From NCBI GenBank assembly GCA_035541895.1, contig DATKMK010000011.1, positions 62,001 to 126,000 on the forward strand: 64,000 nucleotides of DNA, given 5' to 3'. Below, piece after piece: positions 25,640-32,724 of the stretch. The stretch is from DATKMK01 sp035541895 (lineage in GTDB: Bacteria; Desulfobacterota; Binatia; HRBIN30; JACQVA1). A program made the position numbers and the translations under genes. Positions within the stretch are counted from its first letter, which is position 1, and every line of letters begins with the position of its first letter. The notes under the pieces were generated by a model that did no database searches, had not been told where the DNA came from, and saw only the letters and a program-made list of their open reading frames with translations.

Positions 25640-26278
25640 GTGTCGTTGCATGCGGAACAGGCCCTGTGCTTCGTTGCCGACGGGCTGCAGTTGGAAGGCC
25701 GCCTCGCCTTGCCGTCCTCTGCGTCCCGCGCTGCGGTCATCTGTCATCCGCATCCGCAGTATGGCGGCGACATGCACAACAACGTCGTTGCGACCGTAAC
25801 CGCGGGACTGTCGGCAGCCGGTGTGGCGACGTTGCGCTTCAACTTTCGCGGGGTCGGCGCGAGCGAGGGTGCCTACGCCAACGGCGTCGGTGAAGCGAAC
25901 GACGCGCGCGCGGCCATCGCCTTCTTGCGCAATCGTCTCGATACCGGCGCGATCAGTCTTGTCGGATACTCTTTCGGTGCCTACGTCGCATTGCTCGCCG
26001 GCCACGACCATCCTGACGTCGCGCGACTAGTAGCGATCGCCCCGCCCGTGGCAATGATCGATGTGAGTTTTCTGAACGAGTGTCGGATTCCAAAACTGTT
26101 GGTTGTCGGCGAACGCGATCAGTATTGTCCACCGACGACATTGGAGCGGTTCTTCAACGGCCTTTCGGAACCGAAATCGTGTGTTCAATTGCCGGGCGAC
26201 GTCGATCACTTTTTCTTCGGACACGAATCCGCGGTCGCCGCGCACGTCATCCATTTCGTTACTGCGGAGCAACCATGA
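25640..26278 (+). CDS. Alpha/beta hydrolase
   Basis: A 212-residue protein starting at a GTG (25640). The start is the weakest part of the call. It is the small CocE/dienelactone-hydrolase-like group: HPHPQYGGDMHNNVV near the N-terminus, RFNFRGVGASEG oxyanion region, nucleophile elbow GYSFGAY, acid Asp in VGERDQYCPP and His in DVDHFFFG. A complete Ser-Asp-His triad can therefore be seen. No signal peptide is present, so it is cytoplasmic. Its stop overlaps the start of a 23-codon reading frame by 4 bp. The substrate is unknown. Confidence 0.9.
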   Translation: MSLHAEQALCFVADGLQLEGRLALPSSASRAAVICHPHPQYGGDMHNNVVATVTAGLSAAGVATLRFNFRGVGASEGAYANGVGEANDARAAIAFLRNRLDTGAISLVGYSFGAYVALLAGHDHPDVARLVAIAPPVAMIDVSFLNECRIPKLLVVGERDQYCPPTTLERFFNGLSEPKSCVQLPGDVDHFFFGHESAVAAHVIHFVTAEQP

Positions 26279-26346
26279 ACGAGCCGCAACCCGGCATCAC
26301 ACGCGAGCAAGCCTTTCGCGTCACTCACGCGATGACGGCGGCATGA
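26275..26346 (+). CDS. Possible 23-residue coupled peptide or gene stump
   Basis: The ATG overlaps the alpha/beta hydrolase stop as ATGA and opens a 23-codon frame (MNEPQPGITREQAFRVTHAM plus three residues). Coupled ATGA junctions are usual for real genes, and the peptide looks like a protein N-terminus rather than noise. It may be the stump of a lost gene. Nothing in it points to a function. Confidence 0.3.
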   Translation: MNEPQPGITREQAFRVTHAMTAA

Positions 26347-26398
26347 AGCGCTTGGCGGAGAAGTGGTGATTGGTGTGGGGACTGGTGCGGGTGAGCGG

Positions 26399-27673
26399 AT
26401 GCGGCCGATGCGGGTCTCGTGCGATTCGCTGGTGGCGTTGAGCAACTCGACCGCCGACGGCAGCGTGGTGTTCGCGAAGAACAGCGATCGCGACCCGCCG
26501 ACCGAATGCCAACGCTTGGTGCAAGTGCCGCGGCAGCGACATGCAGCGGGCGCGACAGTGCGCTGCCAATACATCGAGATCGACCAAGTCGGCGAGACCG
26601 CGCGGCTGATCGGTTCGCAGCCCTACTGGTTGTGGGGTTTCGAACACGGACTCAACGAGCACGGCGTGGCGATCGGCAACCATACCGTCTTCAGCAAAGA
26701 TCCGCTGTCCGGGTTGGGCCTCATCGGCATGGATCTGGTTCGCCTCGGACTCGAACGCGGCACCTCAGCGTTCCACGCCGTCGAGGTGATCGCCGCGCTG
26801 GTCGAACGCTACGGCCAAGGCGGTTCCGGTTACGTCGACAAGGACTGGGGCTATCACAATTCGTTTCTGATCGCCGATCGCCGCGAAGCCTATTTGCTTG
26901 AAACCTCCGATCGTCGGTGGGCCTTGCGCCGTATTCGCGACGCCGGCAGCGCATCGAATCATCTCACTATCGGGGACGATTGGGACGCGGTGTCGCCAGG
27001 GCTGATCGAACACGCCGTCAGCCATGGCTGGTGGAGCGAGGCGAACGATCGGCGTTTCGACTTTGCCGCCGCGTATCGCGACAGCAGCGTGGTTCCCGAC
27101 ATCATTTCGAGCGGCCGACAGCGGCGAACCTGCGCGCTGCTTGACGGCGCGCAGGGCAAGATCGCGCCGGCTACGCTGCGCGCCGCCTTGCGCGATCATT
27201 ACGAGAGCGGGCCGGTGTTCAGGCCCGCCGCGGCGCCCGACAGCGAGACGTACTACTCGGTCTGCATGCACGCCGCGCCGGTTGGGACCACGACCGCCAG
27301 CATGGTCGCGCGACTCGGCGCGGAGTCGGAGCCGTTGGTGTATTGGGGCAGCCTCGGCTCGCCGTGCGTGGGCGTGTTTCTGCCCTACTACGTTGTCGGC
27401 GCGCTGCCGGTCGAGCTGGCGCGCGGCGGCGCGGCGTCAGCACCGGAGTCGCCGTGGTGGCAATTCCACGAACTGCTCGGGCTCGTTTCCCGCGATTTCG
27501 AACGCAACGGGCCGCGCGTGCGTGCCTACTGGGACGAGTTCGAAGCCGAGGTCGAGTCTCAGTGCATTGCCGTCGAGCACAGCGGCGATCACGCGGCATT
27601 GACCCAGTTCATGCAGCGCAACGTCGCCGCGATGCAGCAGCGTCTGGTGGAGTTGACGCGCAGTCTAGCCTAG
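26399..27673 (+). CDS. Secernin-like C69-family peptidase
   Basis: A 424-residue protein starting at the ATG at 26399; a second ATG at 26408 is also possible. The N-terminal VSCDSLVAL carries the Cys nucleophile of the Ntn-hydrolase/C69 family. Long stretches follow the secernin pattern: VVFAKNSDR, CQYIEIDQVGETARLIGSQP, YWLWGFEHGLNEHGVAIGN, then IGMDLVRLGLERG and ERYGQGG. Secernins are related to bacterial dipeptidases, but their peptidase activity is poorly shown. No export signal is visible. The reading frame ends 9 bp inside the convergent SnoaL-like gene. Confidence 0.88.
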   Translation: MRPMRVSCDSLVALSNSTADGSVVFAKNSDRDPPTECQRLVQVPRQRHAAGATVRCQYIEIDQVGETARLIGSQPYWLWGFEHGLNEHGVAIGNHTVFSKDPLSGLGLIGMDLVRLGLERGTSAFHAVEVIAALVERYGQGGSGYVDKDWGYHNSFLIADRREAYLLETSDRRWALRRIRDAGSASNHLTIGDDWDAVSPGLIEHAVSHGWWSEANDRRFDFAAAYRDSSVVPDIISSGRQRRTCALLDGAQGKIAPATLRAALRDHYESGPVFRPAAAPDSETYYSVCMHAAPVGTTTASMVARLGAESEPLVYWGSLGSPCVGVFLPYYVVGALPVELARGGAASAPESPWWQFHELLGLVSRDFERNGPRVRAYWDEFEAEVESQCIAVEHSGDHAALTQFMQRNVAAMQQRLVELTRSLA

Positions 27674-28126
27674 CGACTCTCCAAGCGGCGCCGTCGATTG
27701 CCACTCGAAGGTAATGCGACGCTGGCCGATGCGCCACTCGTCACCGTATCGGACGAGATTGTCGAAGTACTTCATCCCGACGGTGAACAACTGCGGCGCC
27801 GGCGTTTCGATACGGTGATAGCAGACCGCGTACGTTTCGCTGTCGGCGCCGTCGCCGTTGAAGTCGATGACCTGGTTCGCCATCGTGTGCATGGTGCTGG
27901 CGAAGCGCGCGAGCGCCGTGCGAATCGCCGGGATCACGTCCTCGATCGGCGCCGCCGGCACGAACACGTAGTCGACCCGCGCGCCGGGGACGAAGCACGC
28001 GGCCACCAGCGCCCAATCGCGTCGATCGATGCCGCGCGCATAGCGCAGGATGACATCGCGAATGTGGGCACGATCGAGCAGGGCTTGGATCGCCGCGTCG
28101 CTCGGAGTCGCCATCGCCCGCTTCAT
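27665..28126 (-). CDS. SnoaL-like/NTF2-fold protein
   Basis: A 153-residue protein with an alternative ATG 12 bp further in. The pattern (IRDVILRYARGIDRRDW, then FVPGARVDYVF, and EWRIGQRRITFEW at the end) is that of the SnoaL_4 group of NTF2-like cone folds, which include scytalone-dehydratase-like and ring-hydroxylating dioxygenase-small-subunit-like proteins. Such proteins act as isomerases, dehydratases or binding proteins on small hydrophobic substrates. Context next to P450, SDR and GST genes fits degradation or modification of such compounds. It is convergent with the secernin-like gene, and divergent from the redoxin with 55 bp between starts. Confidence 0.82.
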   Translation of the reverse strand: MKRAMATPSDAAIQALLDRAHIRDVILRYARGIDRRDWALVAACFVPGARVDYVFVPAAPIEDVIPAIRTALARFASTMHTMANQVIDFNGDGADSETYAVCYHRIETPAPQLFTVGMKYFDNLVRYGDEWRIGQRRITFEWQSTAPLGESLG

Positions 28127-28181
28127 AGCGTTGACATAGCGCGCGATTCAACCTAGCCCCTTGCCAGAGACGGGGATCAGG

Positions 28182-29222
28182 ATGACACAGACCAACTTTA
28201 CCCTGATCGATGAAGCGCGGCCGCTCAGCCTCCTTGCCGCGCTTGCGGGCGATCGCGTCCGCATCGATCCGGAAGCGTTGCGGACCGAACTCGGGTGGGA
28301 ACTCAAGCCGCAAGGGCTGTGCAAAGACGATCGCTGCGTTCCGGTGAAGGATCGCGCCGAGTTCATCACCGACGACGGCGTTGATCTCGAACGCTTCGCT
28401 GCCGCACTGCATCGACCGCTCGCACTCGATGTCGATGCACGAATGGCGTGCATGGGTGTCCCGGCGGCGGACCGTATCGCCGCGATGGCGTCGCTGAACG
28501 CGCCGGACTTTACTCTGCCGGACTGGCAAGGCCGCACGCATTCGCTGTCGGACTATCGTGGCAAGAAAGTCCTGCTCGTCGCCTACGCGTCCTGGTGAGG
28601 CTGCCGCTATGACCTGCCGGTCTGGCAGGCACTGTACGACGAGTTGAAGGAGTTCGGCTTCGTCGTGATCACCGTCGCGCTGGACCGATGTGCCGACGAT
28701 CCCCGGCCGTTCATCGAAGCTGCCGCGCCGACGCATCCGAGTTTGATCGATAGCGAGCACATTGTGGCGGATCGGTACGACATGGTGAACGTGCCGACGG
28801 TGGTGTGGATCGACGAGGCCGGGCGCGTGGTGCGGCCGAACGACGTCGCGTTCGGCAGTGATCAATTCAAGGACCTCACCGGCATCGAATCTGCGCCCCA
28901 TCTCGAAGCGCTGCGAGCGTGGGTGAAGGACGGCACCGCGCCGTTCACCGAGGACGAAGCGCGGCAACGGCAGATGCTGCCGACACCCGAGGTTCAACTG
29001 GCGCGCGCAGAGTTTACGCTCGCGTGGCATCTACATCAGACGGGTAACGTCGACGCCGCCGAGCGCCACTTCGTCCGCGCCGGCGAGTTGGCGCCGCACG
29101 ATTTCACCATCCGTCGCGGCTCGATGCCGATCCGCGGGCTCGATCCGATGGGGGCGCCGTTTGCCGAGCTGTACTCCGAATGGATACAAGCCGGACGGCC
29201 GTACTACGTGCCGCTGAAGTGA
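28182..29222 (+). CDS. Probable selenoprotein: thioredoxin-like redoxin with Sec at an in-frame TGA (28596-28598)
   Basis: A single frame of 347 codons is broken only by TGA at 28596. Read as selenocysteine, it gives a 346-residue protein. Residues 1-110 are an N-terminal domain with CKDDRC; 111-265 are a TlpA/AhpC-type thioredoxin fold (APDFTLPDWQGRTHSLSDYR start, VPTVVWIDEAGRVVRP cis-Pro region); and 275-345 are a TPR-like tail (ARAEFTLAWHLHQTGNVDAA). The TGA is codon 139 in YASW-U-GCRYDLPVWQ, where related redoxins have their redox-active Cys, with resolving C141. A hairpin starting 14 nt after the TGA has a SECIS-like stem and GGUCU loop. Standard callers will split it at 28598. Nonsense mutation is the alternative, but the exact site and the hairpin argue against it. 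Confidence 0.85.
28599..28629 (+). promoter_or_regulatory. Candidate bacterial SECIS element
   Basis: Directly after the in-frame TGA, a 6-bp perfect stem CCTGCC-GGTCT-GGCAGG occupies 28613-28629, with its loop starting 20 nt past the TGA. The E. coli fdhF SECIS has the same GGUCU loop, placed about 18 nt after its UGA. The fdhF bulged U is not seen here. The element lies inside the coding sequence, as bacterial SECIS elements must. Confidence 0.75.
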
Positions 29223-29253
29223 CGGTCGATTGAAGACAGAGTGAGGGCCCCCG

Positions 29254-30480
29254 ATGCACGCACAGAGAACACAACTCGAAGCTGACTTCACCTTCAACCC
29301 GTTCGACGACGCCACGCGCCGCGATCCCTTCGCGCTGTTCGCGCGCGCGCGCCGCGAGTATCCCGCGTATCGCCATCCGGGGCTGCCGATCCCCATCACT
29401 TCGGTGTTTCGCTACGCGGATGTCATGGCGATTTTGAAAGACCACGCGACCTGGTCGAGTCGGTTTCCGCCGCCGCCGGGCGTCGATCCCGAGCAACTGC
29501 CGCCGCCGAGCATGCTCGGGCAAGATCCGCCGGAGCACGACCGCTTGCGTGGGCTCGTCAATCAGGCGTTCACGCCGCGGATCATTCGCCGCCTCGAACC
29601 CCGCATGAACGAGATCGCGCACGAGTTGCTCGACGCGGCGCTCGCGCACGGCGAAGTCGATTTCATCCAGGCGTTTACCTACCCGCTGCCGGTCATTGTG
29701 ATCGCGGAGATCATTGGCGTCCCGATCGAAGATCGCGAGCAGTTCAAACACTGGTCGGACGAAGCGGTGGCCAATCTGGGCAACGCGTTGTTCGCCCCGC
29801 CGCCGCCCGATCGCTTGCAGCGATTGGCGCGCCTGCTCGATGAGATGGGCGCCTACTTCGCGCGCCTCGCCGACGAGCGCCGTCGTGCGCCGCGCGAGGA
29901 TCTCCTGACCGGGTTGGTGCAGGCGGAACACGAGGGCTCCCGGCTCACGCAGGACGAGATGCTGCGCATGTTGGTGCTGCTGTTGGTCGCCGGCAACGAG
30001 ACGACTACGACGCTCATCAGCAACACCGTGCTGACGCTGCTCGATCATCCCGACGCGATGGCTCAGTTGCGGCGCCAGCCGGAGTTGGTCCCGTCTGCCA
30101 TCGAAGAGGTACTGCGCTATTGCTCGCCGGTGCAACTCGATCCGCGCATGGCGAAGCGGCGCGTCGAGTTGCACGGTCAGATCGTGGAGCCGGGCGAATT
30201 CGTCGTCTGCTGGCTGGGCTCGGCCAACCGCGACCAAGCCGAGTTCGTCGATGGTGAGCGTTTCGACATCGCTCGTGAAGACAACCGCCACCTCGCCTTC
30301 GGGTTCGGCGTACACTACTGCCTCGGCTCGAATCTAGCGCGCCTCGAAGCACAAGTCGCGCTGCGGGCGTTGCTCGCGCGCACGCGGTCGTTCGAGCGCA
30401 CGACCACCGCGCCGCTGCCGCTGCATCCCAGCCTCGTCTTTCGCGCGGTGACCGAGCTGCCGCTGCGTTTGGCGGCGTGA
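29254..30480 (+). CDS. Cytochrome P450
   Basis: A 408-residue soluble bacterial-type P450. The I-helix oxygen-activation motif is AGNETT (246-251), with Glu at the acid position. The K-helix ExxR lies in IEEVLRY, and the haem loop FGFGVHYCLGSNLAR has Cys356 as the thiolate ligand. Q-D-PPEHDRLRGLVNQAFTP is the usual C-helix region. It resembles CYP families of soil bacteria that oxidise terpenoids, steroids or fatty acids; the substrate cannot be read. No ferredoxin or reductase gene is adjacent. It lies 31 bp after the redoxin gene and may share its transcript. A P450 stump on the opposite strand begins just past its stop. Confidence 0.97.
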   Translation: MHAQRTQLEADFTFNPFDDATRRDPFALFARARREYPAYRHPGLPIPITSVFRYADVMAILKDHATWSSRFPPPPGVDPEQLPPPSMLGQDPPEHDRLRGLVNQAFTPRIIRRLEPRMNEIAHELLDAALAHGEVDFIQAFTYPLPVIVIAEIIGVPIEDREQFKHWSDEAVANLGNALFAPPPPDRLQRLARLLDEMGAYFARLADERRRAPREDLLTGLVQAEHEGSRLTQDEMLRMLVLLLVAGNETTTTLISNTVLTLLDHPDAMAQLRRQPELVPSAIEEVLRYCSPVQLDPRMAKRRVELHGQIVEPGEFVVCWLGSANRDQAEFVDGERFDIAREDNRHLAFGFGVHYCLGSNLARLEAQVALRALLARTRSFERTTTAPLPLHPSLVFRAVTELPLRLAA

Positions 30481-30496
30481 GCGGCTTGGCAGCGCG

Positions 30497-30686
30497 TGGA
30501 GAACACCGTGCCTTTAGCCGAACTGTAGGTCTGATGATCGACGATCGCGTCGACGACGTCCGCGTCGCGCGACAACTCAAGGAAATCGAGATCGTCGTTG
30601 CGGTACCCCGGCGCGGGATCACGCAACCAGCGGTAAATCCGGTACGAGCTTTCGTGAAAGTCGTACGAAAACCGGTTCAGCTCCAT
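30497..30686 (-). pseudogene. N-terminal stump of a second cytochrome P450
   Basis: From an ATG at 30686 about 63 codons read as a typical P450 N-terminus: MELNRFSYDFHESSYRIYRW, then LRDPAPGYRNDDLDFLELSR, DADVVDAIVDHQTYSSAKGT. Recognisable sequence stops near 30497. The frame beyond it runs into the antisense of the intact P450 and has no I-helix, ExxR or haem loop. It points tail-to-tail at the intact P450, and is not a copy of it. It is best read as the remains of a deleted gene. Confidence 0.7.
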
Positions 30687-30821
30687 CGCACTGGCGTATC
30701 GCCGATCGCGTATCGCGCCGATCGTCGATTGCATGCAAGCCTCAGAATCGTCCGCACCGTGCTTGCGTCAGGCAGGCGCCAGAGTAGTGATTGAACCACC
30801 GTCAACCTGCGAGGTGTTGCG

Positions 30822-31448
30822 ATGATCGATCTCTACACGTGGACCACGCCCAACGGGCGCAAGATCTCCATCATGCTCGAAGAGACCGGACTGCCGTACA
30901 AAGTCATTCCGGTGAATCTCACCAAGAACGAGCAGTTCAGCCCCGAGTTCACGGCGATCAATCCGAACCAGAAGATCCCGGCGATCGTCGATCACGACGT
31001 GCCGGGCGGACCGTTGAGCATCTTCGAGTCGGGCGCGATTCTGTTCCATCTCGCCGAGAAGACCGGCAAGTTCTTCCCGAGCGACGCGCGTGGCCGCAGC
31101 CGCGTGATGGAGTGGCTGATGTACCAGATGAGTCACGTCGGGCCGATCATCGGGCAGACCGGCCACTTCATCAATCAAGCCCCGGAAAAGATCCCCTACG
31201 CGATCCAACGCTTCGTCAACGAGTCGGTCCGCATCGTCGGCGTGCTCAACGTCGGCCTGCGCGAGAGCGAGTTTCTCGCTGGCGCGTATTCGATTGCCGA
31301 CATCGCGACGTATCCGTGGGTCACCGCGGCGTGGGGCCCGTTCAAGTCGATGATGCCCGAGAAAATCGGCGAGTTTGCCAACGTCCAGCGCTGGCTCGAT
31401 GCGATGGCCGCGCGGCCTGCGGTGCAGCGCGGCATGGCAGTTCCCTGA
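30822..31448 (+). CDS. Glutathione S-transferase, YfcG/YghU (nu)-like
   Basis: A 208-residue protein with an N-terminal thioredoxin-like domain (1-82) and a helical C-terminal domain (90-205). The start MIDLYTWTTPNGRKISIMLE has the TxN (TPNG) arrangement used by E. coli YfcG and YghU, which bind glutathione or its disulfide and show disulfide reductase activity. NQKIPAIVD and the ESGAILFHLAEKTG glutathione-binding loop are present. C-domain signature IADIATYPWV is intact. It is cytoplasmic. A disulfide-reductase or detoxification role beside a P450 and redoxin is inferred. Confidence 0.93.
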   Translation: MIDLYTWTTPNGRKISIMLEETGLPYKVIPVNLTKNEQFSPEFTAINPNQKIPAIVDHDVPGGPLSIFESGAILFHLAEKTGKFFPSDARGRSRVMEWLMYQMSHVGPIIGQTGHFINQAPEKIPYAIQRFVNESVRIVGVLNVGLRESEFLAGAYSIADIATYPWVTAAWGPFKSMMPEKIGEFANVQRWLDAMAARPAVQRGMAVP

Positions 31449-31537
31449 ATGCGGAATGCCCTGAATTCGGAATGCGGGAGTGCGGAATGCGGAATAGGGC
31501 GCGACCGCGCTCCCCTACGTCAGGAATTCCGCATTCA
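31449..31537. repeat. Intergenic array of GGAATGCGG-type units
   Basis: The gap between the GST and SDR genes holds several copies of GAATGCGG/GAATTCGGAATGCGG in direct orientation, and a reversed copy (GGAATTCCGCATTC) at its end. The 15-mer GAATTCGGAATGCGG at 31463 recurs exactly at 34083. It is a small dispersed repeat that can fold on itself. Confidence 0.6.
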
Positions 31538-32368
31538 TCACGGCTTGCCGATGAGTCCGGTGAGCCATTGCGTCGCCTGCGTCCCCCAGTGAATGAACGA
31601 ATCGGCAACGCCGGGGGCGAGGGCGGCGAGTTTCTCCAGCGTCGCGACACCGGGCGGAACCGAGATCTCAACCAAGCGGAAGCGGGCGGCAGCGAAGACC
31701 GCCCACACGACCCACGATGGCGGCATGTTGAGCGCCGACGGCCACAGCGCGCCGAACTGGTCGTTCCGTTCGAGACTCTGCGCCATCGGCGTGTCGATGA
31801 CCCCGGGCATCACGAGCGCGACGTGGATGTTGGTATTGTGCAGCTCGACCCGGAGCGCCTCGGTGAGACCGACGAGCGCAAACTTACTGGCGCAATAGCC
31901 ACCGAGCGGTGACACCCCGCGCCGGCCGGCGAGCGAGGCGACGTTGACGATGCACCCGTCGCCATGCGGCTGCATCACTCGCACAGCTTCCTGCATCACC
32001 GCGAGCGCGCCGAATACGTTGACGCTGAACATTGCGGTGAGATCGGCCGGCTTCAGATCGACGACTGGTGCGGGGATCATGATGCCGGCGTTGTTGACCA
32101 CGATGTCGATGCGGCGGAAATGCTTGTGCACCGCCCGCAGGCAGGTTCGGACGGCGGCGGGCTTGGTGACGTCGGCGGGCGCGACGAAGGCATCGCCGCC
32201 GTTGTCCGTAACGGCGTGCGCGACCTCGTCGAGCGCTGCGCGCCGGCGCGACACCAACGCCACGCGCGCCCCCGCCGCCGCAAACGCGAGAGCGGTCTCG
32301 CGACCAATGCCGCTCGACGCGCCGGTTACCACCACCGTCTTGTCACGAAAGTCATCGAACCACGCCAT
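31538..32368 (-). CDS. Short-chain dehydrogenase/reductase
   Basis: A 276-residue classical SDR. GAGGAG ends 5 bp before the ATG at 32368. The cofactor site is VVVTGASSGIGRE (TGxxxGxG), with RRR after beta-2 favouring NADP(H). NNAG (VVNNAGIM), catalytic Ser in NVASLAG, and YCASK (YxxxK) follow, giving a complete Ser-Tyr-Lys set. The C-terminal part (about 205-276) is longer than the minimum SDR and has a hydrophobic stretch (PPSWVVWAVFAAARF), as in membrane-associated DltE-like SDRs. Its substrate is unknown. It is transcribed against the GST gene. Confidence 0.94.
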   Translation of the reverse strand: MAWFDDFRDKTVVVTGASSGIGRETALAFAAAGARVALVSRRRAALDEVAHAVTDNGGDAFVAPADVTKPAAVRTCLRAVHKHFRRIDIVVNNAGIMIPAPVVDLKPADLTAMFSVNVFGALAVMQEAVRVMQPHGDGCIVNVASLAGRRGVSPLGGYCASKFALVGLTEALRVELHNTNIHVALVMPGVIDTPMAQSLERNDQFGALWPSALNMPPSWVVWAVFAAARFRLVEISVPPGVATLEKLAALAPGVADSFIHWGTQATQWLTGLIGKP

Positions 32369-32498
32369 GCGATCTCCTCGCTGCACGCAGCATCGCGCGG
32401 TGACGTGCATCTCGTCAAACCGGTGGAACGCGATCTCCGAGCGCGCCCGGAGGTCACGCTCCACCGAGGCCAGCTCGCCCCAATGAGACAGAAGACAA

Positions 32499-32658
32499 TT
32501 CACCACAGAGGCACCGAGACACGGAGAATGAGATCCTCCAGGGTTGAAGACTTCGCTTCGAAGCTTCATCTCGACTTCATCCTAGATCGGGCGTGGTCCT
32601 TCAGCTGCGAGCTTCCGAATTCCTTGTCTCCTCCGTGTCTTCGCGTCTCTGTGGTGAA
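32499..32658. repeat. 160-bp inverted-repeat (MITE-like) element
   Basis: The 356-bp gap between the SDR and AarF genes carries two 28-bp arms, at 32499-32526 and 32631-32658, which match in inverted orientation at 24 of 28 positions (TTCACCACAGAG ... GACACGGAG). The centre has its own palindromic TTCGCTTCGAA part. This CACCACAGAG-type arm is seen in many unrelated bacterial genomes, where it yields spurious HRGTE-like peptides. No gene is supported within it. Confidence 0.65.
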
Positions 32659-32724
32659 ATCTTTTTCACATCAAGGTTAGGTGGCTTGCAGCGCACCCGC
32701 CGAATCGCCAGACTGCGGTCATCC

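Noticed and set aside
28596..28598. The TGA as a simple nonsense mutation making a pseudogene
   Set aside because: It coincides with the active-site Cys codon, no other lesion is present over 347 codons, and a SECIS-like loop follows at the right distance. Sequencing error (TGC) remains possible.
27741..29030. A 429-codon minus-strand frame across the redoxin and SnoaL genes
   Set aside because: It covers the SECIS and redoxin region in antisense. The sequence is Arg/His-rich, without family pattern, whereas the plus-strand redoxin has clear motifs on both sides of the TGA.
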